DNA of 64,000 nt from Polaribacter haliotis (GTDB lineage: Bacteria; Bacteroidota; Bacteroidia; Flavobacteriales; Flavobacteriaceae): positions 2,180,001 to 2,244,000 of the forward strand of contig NZ_CP061813.1 of the NCBI RefSeq assembly GCF_014784055.1. The letters run 5' to 3'. The notes under the pieces are model-generated. The model was not told the DNA's origin, made no database searches, and saw only the letters and a program-made list of their open reading frames with translations. Both the position numbers and the translations under genes were made by a program. Below, piece by piece: positions 36,793 to 44,911 of the stretch; positions within the stretch are counted from its first letter, which is position 1; the number at the start of each line of letters is the position of its first letter.

Positions 36793-38538
36793 TTAATATC
36801 CTGGATTTTGCTTATATAAACCTCCAGTAAAATCTATTTCTCTTTGAGGTATTGGATAGTATTCATCTCTACCAGCTGTAAAATTAGCATTTGTTAAAAA
36901 ATCTTTTCTTGTTTTTTCAACTGCTAAATATGCATTTAGAACTTGTTCTGCCATTCCCCATCTTACTAAGTCAAAAAATCTTGGACCTTCCATACCAAAC
37001 TCTAAACGTCTTTCGAACATTAAAGCTTTAAAAGCCTCAGATTTAGATAAACCCATTGGATATTCTCCAACATTATACACATCTGTTGCTCCTGCATCTA
37101 TTTGTCTTTGCGTACTAGCTGCAGCTCTTCTTCTTACTTGATTAATTAGGTCTAATCCAGCATCTACTTGATCTAATTGAATTAAAGCTTCTGCTTTAAA
37201 TAAAAGTACATCTGCATATCTAATAAAATCTACGTTTTTAGAAGTACCAACAAATGGCCCTTCTTTTACATAACAACCACAATCTGGAGCTTGTTGTTCT
37301 TTCATATTTCCGAAATAACCATAAACACCTGGGTCTCTTGCCCAACTAAAGTTGTAAATCATATCTCCAGAAGTATTTACCGTATTTCTATATTTAAAAG
37401 GACGTCCAGGAATACCAACTGTATGGTCTATTCTTGGGTCTAAAGTAATTCCTGCAGCTAAAGCAGTTTCTCCATTTGCATCTACAACATCAAAAATATT
37501 ACTACTATTAAAAGTATCTAATAATGGTAAACCAGAAGCATCTGTTTTAAATGCGTTCACCATATTTTGACTAGCCAAATGAAACCCACAACAACCATAT
37601 AAACCAGTTCCATGAGGCGAATTTAATCCAGTTACAAAACTTACTCTACTAACAGTTGTACCGTCATTGATAGAAAATTGTGCAGCCCAAATAGATTCTG
37701 AACCATTATCAAAACCATCTAAATAATTATTACCGTAATCTGCTTCTAACCCTCCTGTAACGTCATCTGCATAATCAATTACTTCTTGTAATAATGCTCT
37801 ATTAATATTAGTTACTTGGTGTGTATCATTTTGCTCATAAGCTTGGTATAAACGTAGTTTTGCTAAATAGGCAGCTGCTGCGTTTTTATCTGCTCTACCT
37901 ACTTGATCTTGAGATTGAGGTAAGTTGTTATAGGCAAATAGAAAATCATCTGCAATTGTGTTCCATAAAGCATTATTATCTACATCATTAGAAACTTCAA
38001 GAATTTCATCTTGCGATATATCTTCTGTGATATATGGAATTTTTTTAAACAATTGTTTAAGCATAAAATGAGAGTGCGCTCTTAAAAAACGAAGTTCTCC
38101 TTGTCTTATAGCTTTGTTTGAATATTCTGCATCTGGTATTTCATTAATTACTTTTAAAGCAAAATTAGCTCTCGATATTGCTTTATAATAATTAGTCCAA
38201 GTTCTTGGTCCCATCCAATCTAAAGGGTCGTCTGCAATTGTTAAGTTGTATTGTTCATATCTATCTACAATATCAACATCACCTCTACCACCACCACCTT
38301 TGTAGGCGTCATCAGATCTAACACTTCCATAAACCCACATGTTAGTAAGTGGACCTACCATGTCATCATTTGCTATTCCTGCATATGCAGCAACAACTAA
38401 TGCTTCTGCGTTTTCTGCTGTAGCTACGTTTTCATTAGATAATACACCTTCTGGTTCATATTCTAAGAAATCATCAGAACATCCTGCTATTAAAAATGTA
38501 GCAAAGATTCCCGCTAATAATAATTTTATATTCTTCAT
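36793..38538 (-). CDS. susD: SusD/RagB-family outer-membrane glycan-binding lipoprotein
   Basis: This 581-residue precursor has lipobox IAGC (Cys20), the N-terminal TPR-like SusD region and the typical C-terminus (FDLVRWGMAEQ, then YYPIPQREIDF near the end). SusD forms the lid of the SusCD transporter at the cell surface. Given the adjacent GH32 enzyme, the ligand is likely a fructan or fructo-oligosaccharide. It begins 11 bp after susC. Confidence 0.95.
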   Translation of the reverse strand: MKNIKLLLAGIFATFLIAGCSDDFLEYEPEGVLSNENVATAENAEALVVAAYAGIANDDMVGPLTNMWVYGSVRSDDAYKGGGGRGDVDIVDRYEQYNLTIADDPLDWMGPRTWTNYYKAISRANFALKVINEIPDAEYSNKAIRQGELRFLRAHSHFMLKQLFKKIPYITEDISQDEILEVSNDVDNNALWNTIADDFLFAYNNLPQSQDQVGRADKNAAAAYLAKLRLYQAYEQNDTHQVTNINRALLQEVIDYADDVTGGLEADYGNNYLDGFDNGSESIWAAQFSINDGTTVSRVSFVTGLNSPHGTGLYGCCGFHLASQNMVNAFKTDASGLPLLDTFNSSNIFDVVDANGETALAAGITLDPRIDHTVGIPGRPFKYRNTVNTSGDMIYNFSWARDPGVYGYFGNMKEQQAPDCGCYVKEGPFVGTSKNVDFIRYADVLLFKAEALIQLDQVDAGLDLINQVRRRAAASTQRQIDAGATDVYNVGEYPMGLSKSEAFKALMFERRLEFGMEGPRFFDLVRWGMAEQVLNAYLAVEKTRKDFLTNANFTAGRDEYYPIPQREIDFTGGLYKQNPGY

Positions 38539-38549
38539 TTTAATATTTT

Positions 38550-41500
38550 TTAAAAGTTAATGTTAAGACCAAGTGATAATGTTGTTGGAACAGGAATGTT
38601 ATCTACATTTGTTCTTTCAGGATCTGATCCTATATAGTCTTTAGGTGTAAACCAGAATAAATTTTCTCCTTGAACGTAAAATCTTAAACTTGTCATACCT
38701 GCTAATTTGTTTACAATTTCTTCTGGTAAAGAATATCCAAATGACATGTTTCTTACTTTGAAATAAGAATTTTTTCTGTAAAGATAATCTGAGGTTCTTG
38801 TATCGTTATTTACAAGTGATGCCGCTGGAATATTTGAACCAGTGTTTGTTGGAGTCCAAGCGTTTAAAACACCTAAACCAGCATTTTCTCTTCCTTGTAC
38901 AAAATTATTCCAGTATATATATGGGTCTAAACCTATTCTACCTGCAACACCTGAGCCGAATACAGAAAAGTCGAAGTTTTTATATTCTAAGTTTACTCTT
39001 ATTCCATATTCTAAATCTGGTAAAGTTGTACCAATAAAATCTCTATCATTTGCATCTATACTTCCATTACCATCTAAATCTTGAAATTTTAATCCTCCAG
39101 GTCTAGCTCCAACTTGAGTTGGGCTTGCATCTACATCTGCTTGACTTTGAAATAAGCCATCTGTTTTATATCCAAAAATTGAAAATTGAGAATGTCCAAT
39201 AATAGAATTATCTACTGTACCAGGATAAGAAGATACAACCTCATCAGGTAAAGCTGTAATTATATCTCTAAAAGCTCCGAAATTAGTAGAAACTGTAAAT
39301 TTTAATCCATTTTCAAAAGTATTAGCGTACGCTAAAGCTAATTCCCAACCGTTTGTTTCTGTTGTTGCTCCATTTAATACTCTTTGTTGTCCTTCTCCCA
39401 CAACAGAAGCAATTGGTGGTGTTGTTAAGATATCGCTAGTTTCTCTAGTAAAATAATCGAAAGAACCAGTTACTTTATTGTTTAATAAAGAAAAGTCTAC
39501 ACCAAAATTAAATTCTTTGGTAGTTTCCCATTTTAAAGCTGGGTTTGATGCTTGAATTGATACAAAACCAGATGGTAAATTTCCTGTGTTATTTCCGTTT
39601 AAATCATAAGCGGTACCAACGTTGTAAAACGTATTAAAGAAAAAAGTGTCTCCGGTTGCTTGTAATTGATTTTGCCCATAATTTGACTGAAATAAACCAA
39701 AACGTGCTAAATCTCCAATAGATTGGTTACCAACTTCACCATAACCTGCTCTAAATTTTAAAGAATTTACAATTTCATTTTCTTTCCAAAAATCTTCATT
39801 ACTAATTCTCCAACCTACTGTTGCTGCAGGAAAAATACCATATCTATTGTCTGCACCAAATCTTGATGATCCATCTCTACGTACAGTTATAGATGCTAAA
39901 TACTTATCTTCGTAACCATAATTTACTTTAGCAAATTGAGACAACAATCTACTACCAGTTGAAGAGCCTGTGTTTGTTTTTGCACCTGTTGCTGCATCTA
40001 ACTGAAAGAAAGATTCTGTTTCTACTGCAAATCCATCAGCTTGTGCAACAAAGCTATCTTGATCGTCTTTAATAGATTCTACTCCTAAAAGTACTCCTAG
40101 TTTATGCTTTTCAGCTAATTCTACATTATAATTTAAGGTGTTTGTAAATACTAAACTAGTAAACTTTTGATTACCTTGTATTAATCTATTTGTACCTCTT
40201 GTTATAAAACCATTATTAACTTTTCTTTCAATATCTCTTCTGTCAACTACATTGTAGTCTATACCTAAACTAGTTCTATAAGTTAGATTTTTAGCGATAT
40301 CAAACTCTCCATAAATATTTCCAAAAAAAGTAGTTCTACTAGTGTTGTCCCAACTATTAAGTTGTTGCATTAAAACAGGGTTGTTTCTGTCTGAATAACC
40401 AGAACCTAAAGGTCCAGCAAATTCTCCATTTGCATCATATACAGGAATTGTTGGAGCTAATGATATAGCTAAACTGGTTGTAAATGCACTACCAACATCT
40501 CTAGAAGCTAATGTTTCATCAGAGGTAGACATTTGTGAATTTACACCAACTCTTAATCTATTATCAAACAAATTAAAATTAGAGTTTAATTTAGCTGTAA
40601 TTCTTTCATAACCTGTATTTTTTAAGATACCTGAATTACTTAAATGACCTACATTTATTAAATGAAATGAATTGTCTGTACCTCCAGAAAACGAAATTTC
40701 ATTATTGTATAAATATCCAGTTTGGTAAGTTGCATCTTGCCAATCAGTATCTCCAACCGGTACAGATGTATCACCTCCAACAAAAGGTTTTACAGTTACA
40801 TTATTTAAAACAGGGTTATTAAAATCACCGTTCCAATCAAAATTATATATTTCACCATAACCGCTAGATGGGTCTGCACCATCATTAACAGATGCTTGCC
40901 ATAAAGCTTCACCTCTTTGCAATGCATTTAGCATTTTGTAACGTTGTTTTTTTTCTGATAAAACTGAAACGTTTGAATTTATACTAATTTTAAATTTTTC
41001 TGCACCTCCGGCTTTTGATCTGTTTTTAGTAGATACAACCACCACACCATTTCCTGCACGAGCTCCATAAAGTGAAGACGCAGAAGCATCTTTAAGTACT
41101 TGAACAGATTCTATTGTACTTGGGTTTAAGCTTGCAAAAACTTCTTGCCTTAATGTTGGCACACCATCAATAACAAATAATGGGTTGTTGTTACCAAGAG
41201 TAGTTGCACCTCTAATTAGTATATTGTTGCTTGTACCTGTTGGGTCTCCGTTTTTCTCTATAAATAAACCAGCTACTTGACCTTGTAAACTTTGTACGGC
41301 ACTACCTGTACTTAAACCTACTCCTTTAATAGGAGCCATTTCTACAACAGATATTGCACCAGTTACATCTACCTTTTTTTCTTTGGTGTAACCTGTTATT
41401 ACTATTTCGTCTAGTTGACTTGCTTCTGCTGATAAAACAACATTTATAACACTTCTTCCATTTATTTTTACGGTTTCTGTTTTGTAACCTAGGTAACTAA

Positions 41501-41711
41501 AAACCAATGTATCTTCAGCTTTTGCTTTGGCTAAAGTATAATTTCCATCAAAATCGGTTGTTGTTCCAACCGTAGTACCAGATACAACTACTGAAACTCC
41601 TGGTAATGGCATATCTCCATCTTTATCAGTAACCACACCTTTAACCTGGGCTTGGGCGGATATGCTGATAAGAGCAAATATTGTAAGTAAAAAGAGTAAT
41701 TTACGTCTCAT
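38550..41711 (-). CDS. susC: SusC/RagA-family TonB-dependent transporter
   Basis: This 1053-residue precursor has a Sec signal (residues 1-21). A carboxypeptidase-regulatory-like domain (about 22-105: GVVTDKDGDMPLPGVSVVVSG) follows, then a TonB-box region with LDEIVITGYT and a plug domain with the SusC-type PLFVIDGVP and ASASSLYGARAGNGVV. The beta-barrel ends in the aromatic-ending strand LSLGLNINF. It imports oligosaccharides across the outer membrane with SusD. The gene lies 29 bp after the GH32 gene, across a 16-bp tandem duplication. Confidence 0.96.
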   Translation of the reverse strand: MRRKLLFLLTIFALISISAQAQVKGVVTDKDGDMPLPGVSVVVSGTTVGTTTDFDGNYTLAKAKAEDTLVFSYLGYKTETVKINGRSVINVVLSAEASQLDEIVITGYTKEKKVDVTGAISVVEMAPIKGVGLSTGSAVQSLQGQVAGLFIEKNGDPTGTSNNILIRGATTLGNNNPLFVIDGVPTLRQEVFASLNPSTIESVQVLKDASASSLYGARAGNGVVVVSTKNRSKAGGAEKFKISINSNVSVLSEKKQRYKMLNALQRGEALWQASVNDGADPSSGYGEIYNFDWNGDFNNPVLNNVTVKPFVGGDTSVPVGDTDWQDATYQTGYLYNNEISFSGGTDNSFHLINVGHLSNSGILKNTGYERITAKLNSNFNLFDNRLRVGVNSQMSTSDETLASRDVGSAFTTSLAISLAPTIPVYDANGEFAGPLGSGYSDRNNPVLMQQLNSWDNTSRTTFFGNIYGEFDIAKNLTYRTSLGIDYNVVDRRDIERKVNNGFITRGTNRLIQGNQKFTSLVFTNTLNYNVELAEKHKLGVLLGVESIKDDQDSFVAQADGFAVETESFFQLDAATGAKTNTGSSTGSRLLSQFAKVNYGYEDKYLASITVRRDGSSRFGADNRYGIFPAATVGWRISNEDFWKENEIVNSLKFRAGYGEVGNQSIGDLARFGLFQSNYGQNQLQATGDTFFFNTFYNVGTAYDLNGNNTGNLPSGFVSIQASNPALKWETTKEFNFGVDFSLLNNKVTGSFDYFTRETSDILTTPPIASVVGEGQQRVLNGATTETNGWELALAYANTFENGLKFTVSTNFGAFRDIITALPDEVVSSYPGTVDNSIIGHSQFSIFGYKTDGLFQSQADVDASPTQVGARPGGLKFQDLDGNGSIDANDRDFIGTTLPDLEYGIRVNLEYKNFDFSVFGSGVAGRIGLDPYIYWNNFVQGRENAGLGVLNAWTPTNTGSNIPAASLVNNDTRTSDYLYRKNSYFKVRNMSFGYSLPEEIVNKLAGMTSLRFYVQGENLFWFTPKDYIGSDPERTNVDNIPVPTTLSLGLNINF

Positions 41712-41718
41712 AATTTAA

Positions 41719-41750
41719 TTTAATTTAGTTAATGTTTAATTTAGTTAATG
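41719..41750. repeat. 16-bp tandem duplication at the GH32 stop / susC leader
   Basis: TTTAATTTAGTTAATG occurs twice in exact tandem (41719-41734 and 41735-41750). The right copy covers the last codons and the stop of the GH32 gene; the left copy lies in the susC leader and repeats the same stop triplet. This is a recent slippage-type duplication without coding effect. Confidence 0.8.
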
Positions 41751-43318
41751 TTTAATTGATTTATTACGATGTTATCTAGAAGTAATTCTTGATTATTTGT
41801 TTCTATAGAAAAGGTTGAATAGGGTTGGTTTGGAAAAAATATTTCTGTCATAACAGTTTCTCCATCATCAAAAAATAATTCTATAGATGTTTTATCTATT
41901 AATATTGTTCCTGATAGGTTTTTGTTAGATGAAGTTCTTAAAGTGGTAGATATTTTATCAGCAAACTTTTCTGAAAATGATGTTTTTCCAGATTTTTTAC
42001 GATCAATAAAAAAAGAATTTTTAGTATGATCATAGCCAAATAAAAGCGAATCATTTACTTTGTTAGATAGTATAAAAGTGAAGCTTTTATCATTTAAATT
42101 AGCTATGTTAAACTTTATTTCTGTGCTTGCTAAATCAATAGATTCTGAACCAATAATTTTTGTATTTCCGTTTACAGAAATATTTTCTTTTTTAAATTTG
42201 GTGCCTCTATATTTATTTAAATCTTGTACTGGGTTCGTAATTAATCGATAACCATTATTATCTTTTTTAAGTTCTACTTTTCTAGGAATTGTCATCGCAC
42301 TTCTCCATGTTTCTGTTGGTACTTTTACTGCATAATCCCAATTAGACATCCAACCAATCATTAATTTAGCACCATCTTTTGTTCTTGCATTAGACCAAGA
42401 AACACCAGCGTAATTATCTTTACCAAAATCTAACCAATATGTATGATTTTCTTTTAAGCTTTTTTCAAATTCTTTATCAATTATAAAATTCTTACCATCA
42501 AAATCTCCAATAAAATATTGTGTTGCACTTCCACCATTTGGCCCACCAGTTCCAACACTTACAAATAATACCCATTTAAATTCTTCTGTGCCTTTAATTG
42601 GTAGTTTAAATAAATCTGGACATTCCCAAACTCCATCTTTAGAGTTTATATCTTTTTTAAATTCTGAAAGTAAGTTCCAGTTTTTTAAATTCTTAGAATC
42701 GTAAAACATAATTTTATCTCCAGCTGCAAGAGACATAATCCATTTATGTCTATCATCATCCCAAGTAATTTTTGGGTCTCTAAAATCTTTAATAGAATCG
42801 TTATCTATAACCGGGTTGTTTTCGTATTTCTTAAAAGTTTTACCTTCGTCATGACTGTAAGCTATACTTTGTACTTGTTTAACTTTTCCGTTACCAAAAT
42901 CTTTATGGTTCGTATACATAGCAACAATTGGAATAGATTTTTCAACTTCTCCTAATCCAGAGCAATTGCTTATATCTACAACTGCACTTCCAGAAAAGAT
43001 GGTTCCAAGTTCATCAGGATAAATGGCAATAGGTTGCTCTGTCCAAGAAATCATATCTGTGCTAATTGCATGCCCCCAATGCATAGGTCCCCAAACATTA
43101 CTTTCTGGATGGTATTGGAAATATAAATGATAGTAACCATTGTAATAAAACATTCCATTAGGATCATTCATCCAAGCTTTTTTTGGTGTAAAATGAAAGT
43201 TTGGGCGGTACAAGTCTTCTTCAGAAATAGATTTAATTTCTGTATCTTTTTTACAACCAATAAATGCAAATAATACTAGCATTACAAGAATCAGTTTTTT
43301 AAATTGTAAATGTTTCAT
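41741..43318 (-). CDS. Glycoside hydrolase family 32 lipoprotein (levanase/fructan beta-fructosidase type)
   Basis: This 525-residue precursor has lipobox AFIGC (Cys22), so it is probably exposed at the cell surface or anchored in the periplasm. The GH32 five-blade propeller motifs are intact. WMNDPNG (residues 49-55) carries nucleophile Asp52, DFRDPK lies near 180 with the transition-state Asp, and WECPDLF lies near 230 with acid/base Glu. A C-terminal beta-sandwich covers about residues 365-525. It releases fructose from fructans or sucrose. Exo versus endo activity and beta-2,1 versus beta-2,6 preference cannot be read from sequence. It lies 21 bp after the MFS gene. Confidence 0.92.
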   Translation of the reverse strand: MKHLQFKKLILVMLVLFAFIGCKKDTEIKSISEEDLYRPNFHFTPKKAWMNDPNGMFYYNGYYHLYFQYHPESNVWGPMHWGHAISTDMISWTEQPIAIYPDELGTIFSGSAVVDISNCSGLGEVEKSIPIVAMYTNHKDFGNGKVKQVQSIAYSHDEGKTFKKYENNPVIDNDSIKDFRDPKITWDDDRHKWIMSLAAGDKIMFYDSKNLKNWNLLSEFKKDINSKDGVWECPDLFKLPIKGTEEFKWVLFVSVGTGGPNGGSATQYFIGDFDGKNFIIDKEFEKSLKENHTYWLDFGKDNYAGVSWSNARTKDGAKLMIGWMSNWDYAVKVPTETWRSAMTIPRKVELKKDNNGYRLITNPVQDLNKYRGTKFKKENISVNGNTKIIGSESIDLASTEIKFNIANLNDKSFTFILSNKVNDSLLFGYDHTKNSFFIDRKKSGKTSFSEKFADKISTTLRTSSNKNLSGTILIDKTSIELFFDDGETVMTEIFFPNQPYSTFSIETNNQELLLDNIVINQLNIN

Positions 43319-43339
43319 TATAAATTAGTTTGAATTATT

Positions 43340-44665
43340 TTATTTTTTTCTATTGATAAGTTTTTTACTTAAATCTTCCAATGAAACTCCTTTGGTTTCT
43401 GGCATCATAAAAAATACGAAAAGTAATTGAAGCACCATCATTATTGCAAAAACTAAAAAGACAATTCCTGCGCCAATTGTAGAAAACAAAACTGGAACTA
43501 AAGACGGAATTACTGCTGCTAATACCCAATGTACAGAACTACCAAAAGACTGACCTGAACTACGTAAATGGTTTGGGAAAATTTCTGAAATAAAAACCCA
43601 TATAACTGTACCCTGACCAATTGCGTGTGCTGCAATAAACATAAATAAGAAAATTGGCATAAAACCACCTTCCCAATTTAGAAAAAATGCTGCAGATACA
43701 AGTGAAAGAGAAATTATATAGCCAAAAGAACAGATATACATTAGTTGCTTACGCCCTAGTTTATCTATTAAGAAGATACCTAAAAGTGTAAAAAGCATGT
43801 TTGTTAAACCAACACCTATACTGCTTAATAATGCAGCACTTTCTCCTAAACCTGCTTCTTCTAAAATTCTAGGAGCATAATAAAGGAAAGCGTTAATACC
43901 AGAAAACTGATTAAAAAAAGCAATTAAAAAAGCTAGTATTAAAGGAAATCTATATTTTTTAAGAAAAATATTTTCATTTGGCACAGTATTATCCATTTCT
44001 AACTTTATTTCCATCATTAATTTTTCTGGATCTAAATTAGGGCTGATAATTTTTAAAGACTTTTTTGCTTCGTCATTTCTTAACTTTGTAAGTAACCATC
44101 TAGGGCTTTTAGGAACGGTTATAACAATTAGAGTATATATGGCTGCTGGTAATGCTTCTATACCAACCATCCATCTCCATGCATTTTCACCAATATTGTT
44201 TAATAGATAATTAGATAAAAATGCTATTAAAATTCCAAAAACAATATTAAATTGATAAAGACCTACTAGTTTACCTCTATCTTTTGCTGGTGCTATCTCA
44301 GATATGTAAGCTGGTGCAGCAATTGTAGAAACACCTACTCCTAAACCACCAATAAACCTAAATACAGCAAAAGTCCAAGGATCATTTGCTAAACCAGAAC
44401 CAATAGCAGAAACGGTATACAGTACCCCAATGTAAATTAGAGTTTGTTTTCTTCCTAATTTATTAGTAGGTATACCTCCAAAAAAAGCTCCAATTACAGT
44501 ACCCCATAATGCCATACCAATTACAACCATACCATGAAAAAAGTCTGTTGTTCCCCATAATAACTGTAATTTTTTTTCTGCACCAGAAATTACAACAGTA
44601 TCAAACCCAAATAAGAAACCTGCAAGTGCTGCTGTAATGGACCAAATTAAAATCTTTTTATTCAT
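43340..44665 (-). CDS. MFS sugar porter (sugar:H+ symporter), probable fructose importer
   Basis: This 441-residue protein has 12 TM segments. It carries sugar-porter signatures: GFDTVVISGAEKKLQ in TM1, GRKQTLIYIG and RFIGGLGVGVSTIAAPAYISE in the N half, QFSGINAFLYYAPRILEEAG in TM7, and PETKGVSLEDL at the C-terminus. It would carry monosaccharide, most likely fructose, across the inner membrane. It is the first gene of the MFS-GH32-susC-susD run, with a promoter region at 44666-44911. It may have replaced the function of the FucP-type permease left as a remnant at 35586. Confidence 0.9.
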   Translation of the reverse strand: MNKKILIWSITAALAGFLFGFDTVVISGAEKKLQLLWGTTDFFHGMVVIGMALWGTVIGAFFGGIPTNKLGRKQTLIYIGVLYTVSAIGSGLANDPWTFAVFRFIGGLGVGVSTIAAPAYISEIAPAKDRGKLVGLYQFNIVFGILIAFLSNYLLNNIGENAWRWMVGIEALPAAIYTLIVITVPKSPRWLLTKLRNDEAKKSLKIISPNLDPEKLMMEIKLEMDNTVPNENIFLKKYRFPLILAFLIAFFNQFSGINAFLYYAPRILEEAGLGESAALLSSIGVGLTNMLFTLLGIFLIDKLGRKQLMYICSFGYIISLSLVSAAFFLNWEGGFMPIFLFMFIAAHAIGQGTVIWVFISEIFPNHLRSSGQSFGSSVHWVLAAVIPSLVPVLFSTIGAGIVFLVFAIMMVLQLLFVFFMMPETKGVSLEDLSKKLINRKK

Positions 44666-44752
44666 GCTTAAAAAAGTTTAGATTTATTATTGGCTAAACT
44701 AAATGCAAGTGAATGAATAAAGTATAAGAATTGTTACATAAGTGTTAAAAAA

Positions 44753-44808
44753 CAAAAATAATAATATAACTATCTTTAAATCAATTAATTATGTATTTTA
44801 TTATGTAT
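44753..44808 (-). promoter_or_regulatory. Candidate promoter and direct-repeat activator site of the fructan operon
   Basis: The 246-bp gap between the sensor gene and the MFS gene contains an exact -7 box TATTTTTG (44760-44753). It predicts an mRNA start near 44749 and an 84-nt leader. Immediately upstream of the -33 position lie two exact copies of ATACATAAT (44808-44800 and 44796-44788) with 12-bp spacing. This is a fitting place and geometry for the AraC-type output domain of the adjacent hybrid regulator. No clear TTTG -33 box is present, as expected for an activator-dependent promoter. Confidence 0.45.
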
Positions 44809-44911
44809 CATATTTTATATTAAAACCGTTAGAAATGATAAAATAGTTACATTTTTAGTTAAAATAACATAGATTAAAATGTAATAACTTAGGCTAAATG
44901 TTATAGTCTTG

